A DNA stretch of 64,000 nucleotides from an uncultured Chlorobiaceae bacterium (lineage in GTDB: Bacteria; Bacteroidota; Chlorobiia; Chlorobiales; Chlorobiaceae). Of this stretch, positions 28,567 through 37,237 are shown piece by piece. Each line of letters begins with the position of its first letter. Within the stretch, counting starts at the first letter, position 1. A program made the position numbers and the translations under genes. Location: NCBI GenBank assembly GCA_903866255.1, contig CAIPMW010000004.1, positions 1 to 64,000 on the forward strand, given 5' to 3'. Under the pieces are notes generated by a model. The model was not told the DNA's origin, did no database searches, and worked only from the letters and a program-made list of their open reading frames with translations.

Positions 28567-29450
28567 CGCATCAACTCCTCACGAATAAAAATGTAGTTAT
28601 AAAAATTTTTACTTTTTCCTTCATCAAATTGAGGAGCATGCTCTTTTGCAAATATACTAAATCCACTTCTTTTAAAAGTGTCTAGTATTCGACTAATAGC
28701 TTCATCACAACCATTTAATTCAATCAAAACAGATTTTAATCTCTTATCATAAAGAGCTTCAGAACAACCCTTTACAAGTCCGTCTTCATAACCATCTATA
28801 TCAATTTTAATATGAGTAGGGAAAGGGGGTTTGTAGATCCTTATAAATTCATCTAAAGAAAAACTAATCATCGCTTGATTAAACAAAACTTTAGACTGCA
28901 CTACTCCAGCATAATTGAAATCCTTCAATTTTGATTCACTAAATTGAGAGTATGCCCCACCAAAATTAGTATCACCCATATTAAAAGAACCGATTTTTTG
29001 GCTCTCAGAAAGAGCTATGCAATATGCAGAAATACACTCATCAAGATGATTAATTTCGATATTTTTGTTTAAAACCCAGTAATTAGCTGAGGATGGCTCA
29101 AATGCACATACTTGAATTCCTTTAGTAACAGCCGCATAAAGAGAATATACCCCAATATTTGCACCAATATCCCAAAATATGTCACCATCTTGAAATGTAT
29201 CAATCCATCTGAGTGTTTCCGGCTCCTTCACGAAGAATTCTTCAACACGAAAAAGAACATCATAGCCTGGACAAGTCAAAATCATTGATTTATTTCCAAG
29301 CAGTGATATTTTTTTTAGAGGAATCAAATCTTGTACAAGCTCTAAAATAAACCTTTCACGCTGTTTATTGCCGACAGGAAGTAGTAATATATTTATAGCA
29401 TTATTCATTACTACCTTTAAATAATCAGCAAATCGCCTTTTAATACTCAT
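28563..29450 (-). CDS. FkbM family methyltransferase
   Basis: About 295 residues. DIFWDIGANIGVYSLYAAVT is the SAM-binding motif I and HIKIDIDGYEDGLVKGC the second family motif of FkbM-type O-methyltransferases. It probably methylates a sugar hydroxyl. The track start is a TTG; the ATG three codons in (29450) is simpler, though no ribosome-binding site is clear. It is visibly more AT-rich than both neighbours, suggesting separate acquisition. Confidence 0.82.
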   Translation of the reverse strand: MSIKRRFADYLKVVMNNAINILLLPVGNKQRERFILELVQDLIPLKKISLLGNKSMILTCPGYDVLFRVEEFFVKEPETLRWIDTFQDGDIFWDIGANIGVYSLYAAVTKGIQVCAFEPSSANYWVLNKNIEINHLDECISAYCIALSESQKIGSFNMGDTNFGGAYSQFSESKLKDFNYAGVVQSKVLFNQAMISFSLDEFIRIYKPPFPTHIKIDIDGYEDGLVKGCSEALYDKRLKSVLIELNGCDEAISRILDTFKRSGFSIFAKEHAPQFDEGKSKNFYNYIFIREELMR

Positions 29451-29557
29451 AGAAATCAATCATTAAATGAATCAAAAACATATTATCAAATCCACACCAT
29501 GATACCGAAAAAATAATGGTCTATAGAACTACGCTTAGCACTGTCTCACCTTTATCA

Positions 29558-30331
29558 CTATGATCTTATTTTCTTAAGTGATTGATTACAAGTTTCTCCT
29601 AAAAACAGAAAATCAGTACTGAATGCAACAAATGAATAGCCTTTGTCGATACGAGCACTGACTTGAGTGTAATCTGAAGGAACAACATGATAGCCAAGAG
29701 GTTTATGAAGTTTTACAGAAACCTCTTCGTAATGGGCAATAGCCGCCTTTACATCTGAATCCTCGAATTTTCCGGGTTTGCCCATAGATGCCGACAGGTC
29801 ATAGGGGCCGATAATGGTACCATCGATACCTTCGACAGAGAGGATCGACTCGATATTATTGATTGCATCTATATGCTCAATCTGGGCAATAACTACCGAC
29901 TCATCCTCAAGCCACTCTACATATTCCTCAAAACCAGCTCCATATTTCTGCGCTCTTGCCAGTCCAACACCCCTTGTACCTGCCGGAGGATACTTTACTG
30001 CCCGAACTGCGGCCTCAGCTTGTTCATGCGAATTAACCATCGGGACAATAACACCATGCGCCCCTGCATCCATTACCCGCTTGATCTGGCTGGAATCATT
30101 TCCTGTCAAACGCACCAGCGCTGTTTTACCTTTAAGAGCAATGATTCGGATCAACTCTTCAGCCTCCCGAATGGTGATGACGCTGTGCTCCATGTCAACA
30201 GTCAACCAGTCAAACCCTGCATCTGCCATTATCTCGGCAATAGCCGGATGAGCAAGAGTTATCCAGGAACCGATGGTCAGTTGTTTTTCCCTCAATGCCT
30301 TTTTCAGGCTTTTACCGTTACACTGTTCCAC
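29558..30331 (-). CDS. HpcH/HpaI family aldolase
   Basis: About 257 residues. LTIGSWITLAHPAIAEIMAD, FDWLTVDMEHS, GAHGVIVPMVNSHEQAEAAV, AQIEHIDAINNIESIL and GPYDLSASMG are hallmarks of class II pyruvate aldolases of the HpcH/HpaI family. These join pyruvate-type enolates to aldehydes, giving 2-keto-3-deoxy acids. In a sugar cluster with a KdsB-like enzyme, the aldolase could build the ulosonic acid chain. I chose GTG 30331 over the TTG at 30358 because GGGGA lies upstream; it overlaps the wzx end by 14 nt. Confidence 0.85.
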   Translation of the reverse strand: MEQCNGKSLKKALREKQLTIGSWITLAHPAIAEIMADAGFDWLTVDMEHSVITIREAEELIRIIALKGKTALVRLTGNDSSQIKRVMDAGAHGVIVPMVNSHEQAEAAVRAVKYPPAGTRGVGLARAQKYGAGFEEYVEWLEDESVVIAQIEHIDAINNIESILSVEGIDGTIIGPYDLSASMGKPGKFEDSDVKAAIAHYEEVSVKLHKPLGYHVVPSDYTQVSARIDKGYSFVAFSTDFLFLGETCNQSLKKIRS

Positions 30332-31799
30332 TTCGCAGCTTCCCCATGATTGAAACAAGTTTATCTCTTTCCTCCCTGTAAAGAATCAGCGAGTAGAAAA
30401 CAAGACACATGATCGCGATTAAAAATGATTTATAAAGAAGCACAGAAAAGAGTGAAGAAAATGAAAGGCTCTCTCCCGCGACAATAACCGCTATACTGAG
30501 TCCCATGAGTGCTGCCAGGCGTCCTCTCTCGTATGGAATAGTATAAAGACGGTTTGAAACCAGAAAAACCAGCATAAAAACTGTACAATAGCAAATCAAA
30601 ATCACTACTGCAGCCGCCAGATAGCCAAAGCGGGGCACCAGCAGATAGTTGAGAAAGAGCGAAACCAGCGATGTAAACCAGAAAATATAGGCATGATAAA
30701 TCACCTTCCGACTGAAATAAATGCCGTTATCGATAATATTGACCGCCCCGTAAACAAGCATTCCCATCATGACAAAAGGAACCACCCGGCATGCTTCGAC
30801 ATATTCCTTGTGGCCAGCAAGAAGCGTTATGATTTCACGGGAAAAAATACTCAGAAACACCGTGATCATCAATCCAATCATAAAGTAATAGGTCAGTACC
30901 TTTTTATAGAGCTCATCCGCATTATGATCGTTTCGATACTGCATTCTCATGGGCGACCAGATCTGGCCAAACGGAAAAACAAGAATGATGTTTATAACCA
31001 TTCCGATCTGATAACCCAGTGAATAGATACCGAGGTCGCCAAGTGAACAGTACTTGTTGATAAAAAAACGATTCAGCCAGTCAAATGAAAAATAAGCGAG
31101 CGAGATAATAATCGCCTGCAAACCAAATGGAATCTGAATTTTTAACTCTTTGGGTGAATAGCCCAGTACAAAATTTTTTCGAACCATCAGAAACAGAACG
31201 ACACAAACCACAGCCTGATTGAGCAATCCACCAAGAATTGGAGCCAGAACCCCCAGCTTCATCCAGACCAGAAAGAAGACAATCAATAACGAGGAGAGCA
31301 GAAGCGAAACAATATTGAGCACCACCACCTGCCGTGAAAGCCGCTGGAAACGCAGCAACATGTAAAAAAGTGTATTGATGAACGTTATCGCTGAGGATAC
31401 GAGCATCAGTGAAATATGCAGAGAGTATGCTGTCGATTTGAAAAGCCACCCGGAAACCATGCCCCCAAACAGAAATCCCAAAGCATTCTGTACCACCGCT
31501 CCAAAGAGGGTAACAAAGAGGGAAGTACTGACTACACGCTTGCGTTCTTCAGGGTCGTCATAATCATAGTAGGATCTGGCCAACGCTGATGAGGCTCCAA
31601 GATAAAAAATAGCTCCTACAAGTGTTCCGCAAATAGTGACAAGGGAGAGCACTCCATACATATCGGTGGTATAGTACCGTGTATAGAGCGGAATAAGAAT
31701 AAAGCCTGTAAGTGCCTGAAGAACTGAACCCAATCCATAAATGACAGTATGACTTCCAGCCTCTTTGATCTTGTCAAAGAGGCTTCTTACTTCTGTCAT
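30318..31799 (-). CDS. Oligosaccharide flippase (Wzx/MATE-like polysaccharide transporter)
   Basis: A 493-residue integral membrane protein with about 14 hydrophobic segments. The N-terminus GSHTVIYGLGSVLQALTGFI and LIPLYTRYYTTDMYGVLSL are typical of Wzx-type flippases. It would move the undecaprenyl-linked repeat unit across the inner membrane for Wzy-dependent polymerisation. It begins a transcription unit that runs left through the new-sugar genes; a 400-nt AT-rich region lies upstream. Confidence 0.9.
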   Translation of the reverse strand: MTEVRSLFDKIKEAGSHTVIYGLGSVLQALTGFILIPLYTRYYTTDMYGVLSLVTICGTLVGAIFYLGASSALARSYYDYDDPEERKRVVSTSLFVTLFGAVVQNALGFLFGGMVSGWLFKSTAYSLHISLMLVSSAITFINTLFYMLLRFQRLSRQVVVLNIVSLLLSSLLIVFFLVWMKLGVLAPILGGLLNQAVVCVVLFLMVRKNFVLGYSPKELKIQIPFGLQAIIISLAYFSFDWLNRFFINKYCSLGDLGIYSLGYQIGMVINIILVFPFGQIWSPMRMQYRNDHNADELYKKVLTYYFMIGLMITVFLSIFSREIITLLAGHKEYVEACRVVPFVMMGMLVYGAVNIIDNGIYFSRKVIYHAYIFWFTSLVSLFLNYLLVPRFGYLAAAVVILICYCTVFMLVFLVSNRLYTIPYERGRLAALMGLSIAVIVAGESLSFSSLFSVLLYKSFLIAIMCLVFYSLILYREERDKLVSIMGKLRSGTV

Positions 31800-32196
31800 T
31801 GGAGTCTCATTATTTTTTTGAATTCATTTTACTATGTGCGACGAGAAATAATAATTTGCGCCCTTTCTTCCACTTTAAATTTATTAGTTCCGATTTTCAA
31901 AACCATACCCGGCTGCCATTGCAGCAGCGCTATTAGTCGCCGTTTAAAAATGACTATAACGAAATACGCAAAAATCATCCATATTGAGCTATCTGGTAAA
32001 GCATTATTAAAAAATGAATATCATGATGAATAGAACTATAGAATAGGGTCGAATCACAATTAATTCCATTTCTAAAACAAAAGTACTATAAAAAAACCGC
32101 TTACTGATTTAGTATAATATTCCATAATTACACAATAGCTCTAAGCTGCCTTGGTTTATAATCTTATTATAGATTTAGAAATAGAATAGCATGCAC
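31800..32196. other. AT-rich intergenic region upstream of wzx
   Basis: No gene is evident on either strand. The region is rich in A and T and has several TATACT/TATAGT-like hexamers on the minus strand, but none has a well-placed -35 box. It probably contains the promoter for wzx and the genes to its left. It adjoins the legG relic and so marks a module boundary. Confidence 0.45.
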
Positions 32197-32231
32197 TCAG
32201 CAGTAACCATTAATTTTGACGGATTGATATA

Positions 32232-32338
32232 GCTCTGTTTCGGCTGCAACAAAATGGAGGTACGACATTTTGGTAATGGAATGCCGGATTGCCTCGTCAA
32301 AAGCGCCTTCGGTCAGTTCACCTCCATGCAAATGGAAA
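32232..32338 (-). pseudogene. Relic of legG/neuC (hydrolysing UDP-sugar 2-epimerase)
   Basis: The minus strand reads FHLHGGELTEGAFDEAIRHS, then ITKMSYLHFVAAETE. This is the conserved core of NeuC/LegG-type hydrolysing 2-epimerases (typical HIHGGExTEGAxDEAIRHxI). Only about 36 codons remain. The right end is joined directly to the truncated mazF, and the two overlap in different frames. LegG is the one legionaminic-pathway step otherwise missing from the nearby legB-legC-neuD-neuB block. Confidence 0.75.
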
Positions 32339-32471
32339 TTTTGCTACTGATAAACGCTACCACAACATGGTTATGGGGCCCAATTGCATCTGTCAGGCAT
32401 AATGCTGGCCGCACTTTCGTTGCTGAAAAATCGTCAAACGGAAATGGCAACAGCACGATTTTTCCTCTCAT
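32313..32471 (-). pseudogene. Truncated MazF/PemK-like toxin
   Basis: This ORF is too short for the track. It begins at an ATG overlapping the antitoxin stop (ATGA) and reads MRGKIVLLPFPFDDFSATKV, then RPALCLTDAIGPHNHVVVAF. This is the N-terminal half of PemK/MazF endoribonuclease-type toxins. After ISSKI the sequence changes to the legG relic and stops at 52 codons, about half the usual length. It is probably inactive, so the antitoxin gene upstream has lost its partner. Confidence 0.75.
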
Positions 32472-32725
32472 AACTGCAATGATTTACCATCCGCCAAGCT
32501 ATAAATATCCTCATCCGCATCCGCCAAAAAATCAAAAACAGGGTTCGTTGCAACACCCCGCAACCACTCCTTTTCAGAGATATCCATTACCAAATTATTC
32601 TTCGAAGAATCTTCCTGCTCTTCCAACAAGACAACTTCCACGCACTGTCCAACCCGGAAGGGCAAGCCTTTGAGTACGGTATTGTCTGGGTCGACGATAA
32701 CAACATGAGTTCGATATGCGTACAT
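32468..32725 (-). CDS. Antitoxin-like small protein (partner of truncated mazF)
   Basis: About 85 residues: HVVIVDPDNTVLKGLPFRVG and the acidic C-terminus FDFLADADEDIYSLADGKSL, a tail seen in small antitoxins. ATG 32725 is preferred to GTG 32728, with GGAG 6 nt upstream. The stop overlaps the truncated mazF start, the usual antitoxin-toxin order. With the toxin broken it may persist as an orphan antitoxin or regulator. Confidence 0.65.
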   Translation of the reverse strand: MYAYRTHVVIVDPDNTVLKGLPFRVGQCVEVVLLEEQEDSSKNNLVMDISEKEWLRGVATNPVFDFLADADEDIYSLADGKSLQL

Positions 32726-32907
32726 CACTCACTCCTTTTTCAAGACATTGGTGCGTATTGTGGAATTTCAGATTTGCCATTATAACTCTATCAGTGCATC
32801 ACCCCAAGATTCAAGCTCCTGCTCAGTTGCGCGGCTTAACTTCTCCGTTGTTCACTGGAGCAGGGCACCAAAGCAACATCCCCTGGCTATATAAAATAAA
32901 GAGACAA

Positions 32908-33189
32908 CTACGAGTCACCATAATGGCCTCGTAGCGAAAGAACATAAACTGTAACAACCGAATCATTGATTGTGTAAATCAACCGCTCCTTTCTGTTCAA
33001 TCTTCTCGACCAATAACCAGATAAATTACCTCTGAGCTGTTCGGCTTTTCCCGTACCAAAGGCAGGATGTTCAGTCAGCTCATCGATGATTTTTTCAATT
33101 TTCCTCAGGATCGACTTATCCCCATGTTTTTGCCAGTAGAGAAGATCTTTATCAGCCTTGGCCGTAAATTTTACTGTATACCTTTCCAT
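32908..33189 (-). CDS. Txe/YoeB family toxin (RelE superfamily)
   Basis: A 93-residue protein. [20 protein letters not shown] at the N-terminus and the catalytic region [20 protein letters not shown], ending in [12 protein letters not shown], match YoeB/Txe ribosome-dependent mRNA interferases. Glu in EQL, Arg in SRR and the terminal His-Tyr pair are present. It overlaps the upstream antitoxin by 19 nt. Likely an active toxin. Confidence 0.9.
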   Translation of the reverse strand: MERYTVKFTAKADKDLLYWQKHGDKSILRKIEKIIDELTEHPAFGTGKAEQLRGNLSGYWSRRLNRKERLIYTINDSVVTVYVLSLRGHYGDS

Positions 33190-33428
33190 AGTTGGCTGGA
33201 GTCTTTTACCTCCCGTACCCGACCTGCAGCTATATCCTCCTCAGCCTCTTTCAGCGCTGCCAACAATCTCGGATTGGAGAAATACTTATCCGCGCCGCTA
33301 ATTTTTTTTGCCGGAATAATCTCGTATGTCTCAGCTTTGCCATACTGAATAACAACTCGCTCATTATTGGCCATGGTCAGGTACTTCTTGAGATTCCTGC
33401 GCAACTCTGTTGTGCTTATCGCTATCAT
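33171..33428 (-). CDS. YefM/Phd-type antitoxin
   Basis: About 85 residues: [20 protein letters not shown] is the Phd/YefM DNA-binding N-terminus, followed by [20 protein letters not shown] and an acidic toxin-binding tail. The track ORF starts at 33500, but ATG 33428 has GAGAGG about 6 nt upstream and matches the family start. It would neutralise the YoeB-like toxin and autorepress the pair. Confidence 0.88.
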   Translation of the reverse strand: MIAISTTELRRNLKKYLTMANNERVVIQYGKAETYEIIPAKKISGADKYFSNPRLLAALKEAEEDIAAGRVREVKDSSQLWKGIQ

Positions 33429-33513
33429 AACCACCTCTCTTTGTGTTATCCGCTTGCCCTTTCCATAATAAACATTTTTTTTGTCTGAATAATCACACAC
33501 CAGTGCCGGGCGA

Positions 33514-33909
33514 TCAAACCCTCACAGCAAGGCCGTTTCCCCTCAGAAATCTTCCCGCGTGTTTAGAAAAGGTCTCTATGATGGATATCGCTGCCTGTAT
33601 TGCTTGTGGACTTTTGAGTATTGTGGCAAGCATATACAATCCTTTTTCGGTAAATGCCTTGGGATTTACCGTAGAGTGCTTGAGCTTGTCGAACCGGTGG
33701 AAATTTTCCGCCAGTTCATTTTTTTCAGGCTTTAAAAGTTTTAAGATATAACCCTGAGGGAACTTATCCGGATTATTCGTCACTGCTTGATTAATATCCA
33801 TGGTCTCAACTCCATAAATTTGAGCAACATCACTGTCAAGCAAGACACTCTGACCTCTTATCTCAACGATCAGCTCTTTTAAATTCTCAATTTTTATGAT
33901 CTCACTCAT
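33514..33909 (-). CDS. ORF6N domain protein
   Basis: A 131-residue protein with LIVEIRGQSVLLDSDVAQIY, NNPDKFPQGYILKLLKPEKN and FTEKGLYMLATILKS, typical of the ORF6N (KilA-N-related) domain found in phage and mobile-element proteins with suspected DNA-binding roles. Its ATG overlaps the neuB stop (ATGA), so it is translated with neuB. The C-terminus (RFLRGNGLAVRV) is shorter than in many homologues and may be truncated. Confidence 0.85.
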   Translation of the reverse strand: MSEIIKIENLKELIVEIRGQSVLLDSDVAQIYGVETMDINQAVTNNPDKFPQGYILKLLKPEKNELAENFHRFDKLKHSTVNPKAFTEKGLYMLATILKSPQAIQAAISIIETFSKHAGRFLRGNGLAVRV

Positions 33910-34907
33910 AACAGATCATCCTTGTCGTAGTCTTTCACGGCAGCTTGTCCAATAATCTCATCCCACCGCATGGGTGAAATACCTGTTCCTGGTCGCTTGG
34001 CTGTGACGTTCTGTGCACTGAAGAGTTCACCAGCTTTAATCAACTTGCTGGCAACAAGTGATTTACGAGCAACAGGCTTATTCTTTGCTTCGCCTGGAGT
34101 GAGCCGTTTGATGCCATCACCAAGAGCAACTTCGATATTGCGAATGGCTGTTATCATGGCGTTGAGTTCTGTGGGTTCAAGACTTGCCTTGTGGTCGGGA
34201 CCCGGCAAATTGCGATCAAGGGTAAAGTGTTTTTCGATGACCGTTGCGCCCAAGGCAACAGCGGCAATTGCAACTTCTATACCTTGCGTATGGTCTGAAT
34301 AACCCACAGCTACACCAAAAGCACTATGGATGCTCTGCATCACTCTAAGATTTACCTCTGCCATGGGCGTAGGGTATTCTGTGGTGCAATGCAGCAGTGT
34401 CAGATTAGCTCGGGAGGTTCCGGCTTTTTCAATCACCTCAATTGCGGCTTCAATTTCACCCAACGTTGCCATCCCTGTGGAGAGAATAACAGGCTTACCA
34501 AATTGACCAATATGGCGCAAGTAAGGGAGATTGGTGATCTCTCCTGATGGAATTTTGAACTGACTCTGACCGAGACTCACCAGCAGATTGACACTCTTGA
34601 TATCAAAGCCTGTGGAGAAAAAGCCGATATTTTGCAATGCACAATGGGCGATAATTTCGTTGTGCATTGCAGGTGTGAGTTCCAGTCGGCGAAGCATCTC
34701 GTGCTGTGATTCATTTCCATCCGTAGTCTTTGCCTGGTAGTCAGCCTTTTTGGCTGAGTGTGTAACCAGACGGTCTGCATTGAAGGTCTGAAACTTGACA
34801 AGATCAGCTCCCGCTTCGGCCGCAACATCTATCAACTGTTTGGCTAACTCCATGTCACCATTATGATTGACCCCGGCTTCAGCGATAATGAGCGTTCGTT
34901 GTGTCAT
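33906..34907 (-). CDS. neuB: N-acetylneuraminate/legionaminate synthase family protein
   Basis: A 333-residue NeuB enzyme: IIAEAGVNHNGDMELAKQLI, LVKFQTFNADRLVT, LLHCTTEYPTPMAEVNLRVM, GYSDHTQGIE and IEKHFTLDRNLPGPDHKASL, ending in a SAF (antifreeze-like) domain with RPGTGISPMRWDEIIG. It condenses a hexosamine with PEP to give a nonulosonic acid. The neighbours legB, legC and neuD point to legionaminic acid or a relative. ATGA overlaps link it to neuD and to the ORF6N gene. Confidence 0.93.
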   Translation of the reverse strand: MTQRTLIIAEAGVNHNGDMELAKQLIDVAAEAGADLVKFQTFNADRLVTHSAKKADYQAKTTDGNESQHEMLRRLELTPAMHNEIIAHCALQNIGFFSTGFDIKSVNLLVSLGQSQFKIPSGEITNLPYLRHIGQFGKPVILSTGMATLGEIEAAIEVIEKAGTSRANLTLLHCTTEYPTPMAEVNLRVMQSIHSAFGVAVGYSDHTQGIEVAIAAVALGATVIEKHFTLDRNLPGPDHKASLEPTELNAMITAIRNIEVALGDGIKRLTPGEAKNKPVARKSLVASKLIKAGELFSAQNVTAKRPGTGISPMRWDEIIGQAAVKDYDKDDLL

Positions 34908-35533
34908 GAGCTGCTTTTCCCGGTATATCGTGAATGATCAGGCTGATTACTGCGCACCGAAAGGCCCATCCCAATCACACAATCCTTTCCAATGTTCACA
35001 CCTTCTTTGATCACCGAGCCACTTCCGATAAAGCTGCCTGCCCCAACTTTTACACCACCATTAAGGATAGCTCCTGTTGAAATATGGCAGTGATCGGCTA
35101 CAGTAGCATCATGTTCATGGAGTGAGCGATTGTTGATAATGCAATTATCTCCAACCCTGACCCCAGCATTAACAATTGAACCATGCATAACTATTGTGCC
35201 AGAACCAAGAGTGGCGTGTCGGGACACATAGGCGGTCGGCGCTATGATAACTGGAAGTTGAAAACCGAGCTTGACTGCTTGAAGATAAAGTCGTATACGG
35301 CGACCTGACGACAGAATCTGACCCAAAGAGATCAGTGCATAGTGGTACTCTTTGACCAGTTGAGGTAAGTCATCATCGGTGGCTATCACCTTATAGCCCA
35401 AATGCTTGTCGTGCATTTCATGCGCCATTCCGACCAACCCGGTAATATGGTATTGGCCTTGTTGCTCAATAACATCAATACAGGAGTGTGCATGGCCGCC
35501 AGCGCCAATGAGTATGATCTTTGGTTTGCTCAT
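34904..35533 (-). CDS. neuD: NeuD family sugar O-/N-acetyltransferase
   Basis: A 209-residue protein. The N-terminal PglD_N-type domain (IILIGAGGHAHSCIDVIEQQ) is followed by a left-handed beta-helix (VGDNCIINNRSLHEHDATVA). In legionaminic loci this protein (LegH) acetylates the 4-amino group made by LegC; NeuD in sialic acid loci O-acetylates. It overlaps legC and neuB by 4 nt on each side. Length normal. Confidence 0.88.
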   Translation of the reverse strand: MSKPKIILIGAGGHAHSCIDVIEQQGQYHITGLVGMAHEMHDKHLGYKVIATDDDLPQLVKEYHYALISLGQILSSGRRIRLYLQAVKLGFQLPVIIAPTAYVSRHATLGSGTIVMHGSIVNAGVRVGDNCIINNRSLHEHDATVADHCHISTGAILNGGVKVGAGSFIGSGSVIKEGVNIGKDCVIGMGLSVRSNQPDHSRYTGKSSS

Positions 35534-36717
35534 GATACGACTTGAAGCAGACTTGAACTGCTCGGAATATTAATCAACCTCTGCACAAGCGACTGTGCAC
35601 CAGCCAAATCCATGCGAGGGCATCCCCTGAATGGCGCCAGGTCGTGCATCAAAATCCATGCAGGTCGAGTCATGAAGCCAGCATCGTTCGTGGCTTGAAG
35701 CAGAATATCGCGTTGATCGGCATTGTTTGAAACAAGGACAAGAGTTTGCAACCAGTAGTTGCTTTGACAGTGTGCCGGTTCCTCCATCAGCCTGATACCC
35801 GACACTGTTGCGAATGCCGCTTGGTAACGCTGAAACAGCTCCCTTTTTGCTGCAAGAATTGCTGGCAACTGCTCCAACTGCGCACAACCCAAAGCCGCAT
35901 TAATGTTGGGCATACGGTAGTTATAACCGATTTCATCATGGCGGTACTCCCATGCATGCGGCAGTTTAGCTGTGGTCGTCAGATGCTTGGCATGGCGGGC
36001 AAGCTCTGCATCATCAGTTAATATTGCACCTCCGCCTCCCGTTGTAATGGTCTTGTTCCCGTTAAAACTCAAGGTGCCCATCAAACCAAACGTTCCGGTA
36101 TGGCGACCGTGATAGTAACTGCCAAGAGACTCGGCAGCATCTTCAAGAAGTACAAGATTAAAATCGTGTGCTACAGCCATTACTCCATCCAAATCAACAG
36201 GATGACCAAAGGTGTGCATGGGTACGAGAGCCCGGATGACCTTTCCTGTTGTGCTGTTGATACACTGACCTGCTCGCTGCTCTGTATGGCGTTCTATATA
36301 GCCACGCAACTTTACAGCATCAACACCTAACGTTTTTTCCTCACTATCCACAAAATGCGGTGTTGCGCCGCAATAGGTCACGGCATTGGCGGTAGCTACA
36401 AAGGTAAAAGCCGGAATCAGCACTTCATCGCCAGTGTTCACACCTGCCAGTTTTAACGCAATGTGCAGTGCGGCTGTACCATTCACCACAGCAACCGCAT
36501 GTTTGGCACCAGTAAAGGCTACAAGATCGGCCTCAAAGCGGTCAACAAACTTGCCGACAGACGAGACAAAGGTTGAATCGAGACACTCTTTGAGATAGAG
36601 CCACTCGTTGCCAGAAAAGTTTGGTTCATGCAAAACAGCGGATTTCTGGCCGATAACGGCACGAAGAGCGGAAATGACCTGATCGACAAATCTGACAGAT
36701 GAACTCAACATGTTCAA
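35530..36717 (-). CDS. legC: LegC family aminotransferase
   Basis: A 395-residue DegT-type PLP enzyme. VNGTAALHIALKLAGV binds phosphate, LLEDAAESLGSYY has the conserved Asp, and LSFNGNKTITTGGGGAIL holds the PLP lysine. The N-terminal FSGNEWLYLKECLDSTFVSS is typical of LegC, which aminates the 4-keto sugar made by LegB. TTG 36717 has AAGG 6 nt upstream; an ATG two codons later is also possible. A 140-nt gap and a PIN/antitoxin pair separate it from legB. Confidence 0.9.
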   Translation of the reverse strand: MNMLSSSVRFVDQVISALRAVIGQKSAVLHEPNFSGNEWLYLKECLDSTFVSSVGKFVDRFEADLVAFTGAKHAVAVVNGTAALHIALKLAGVNTGDEVLIPAFTFVATANAVTYCGATPHFVDSEEKTLGVDAVKLRGYIERHTEQRAGQCINSTTGKVIRALVPMHTFGHPVDLDGVMAVAHDFNLVLLEDAAESLGSYYHGRHTGTFGLMGTLSFNGNKTITTGGGGAILTDDAELARHAKHLTTTAKLPHAWEYRHDEIGYNYRMPNINAALGCAQLEQLPAILAAKRELFQRYQAAFATVSGIRLMEEPAHCQSNYWLQTLVLVSNNADQRDILLQATNDAGFMTRPAWILMHDLAPFRGCPRMDLAGAQSLVQRLINIPSSSSLLQVVS

Positions 36718-36856
36718 GATTTACCTTATTTCAACCTGTCGATAAATTGAAAAAAACACAACAACGCCGATAGCACATTTATCAAAACCCGGGGAAATAA
36801 TGTTATCCTTTTTTAAGATAAATCGTTACATCCATTGCCGTCAATTTTTTGGCAAT

Positions 36857-37237
36857 TCATTTACCGAACAATCTTCCTTGCAGTTCACTGTAATCTGGAA
36901 ATACAGTATCTATACTTGCGAGCTTTGCATCATAGACAAGAGCCGTCGCAATAATTATCCGATCTGCAGGATCCCTGTGAATTTCTGGAAGCATAATTTC
37001 GCAGGTAACAGGAAGGGATTCGATACCTGAATTTTCAAGCCCTTTCTTTATCCAAGCTTCAACAGGTAACAACAACTGGAGCTTTCCTCGTTTGACCAAC
37101 AAAGTGACCTCAAAACAGGATATTGCCGAAACCGCCCAATGACTGTCCACCGAGAGAGCATTGACAATTGTTTCAGACAGAGCTGAATTGCCGTTGATGA
37201 TCCATTTCACCCAGACATGCGTATCAAGCACAATCAT
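36857..37237 (-). CDS. PIN domain toxin (VapC-like)
   Basis: About 126 residues with MIVLDTHVWVKWI, the acidic sites Asp (LDTHVW), Glu (SCFEVTLL), Asp (DPADRIIIATAL) and a last Asp in ASIDTVFPD. PIN toxins are usually tRNA- or rRNA-cleaving RNases. ATG 37237 overlaps the antitoxin stop (ATGA); the track start 37252 is inside the antitoxin. Inserted between legB and legC. Confidence 0.9.
   Translation of the reverse strand: MIVLDTHVWVKWIINGNSALSETIVNALSVDSHWAVSAISCFEVTLLVKRGKLQLLLPVEAWIKKGLENSGIESLPVTCEIMLPEIHRDPADRIIIATALVYDAKLASIDTVFPDYSELQGRLFGK

Noticed and set aside
32254-32673. Plus-strand ORF of 139 codons
   Set aside because: It runs antisense through the legG relic, mazF relic and antitoxin gene. 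The minus-strand reading gives recognisable proteins; this one does not.
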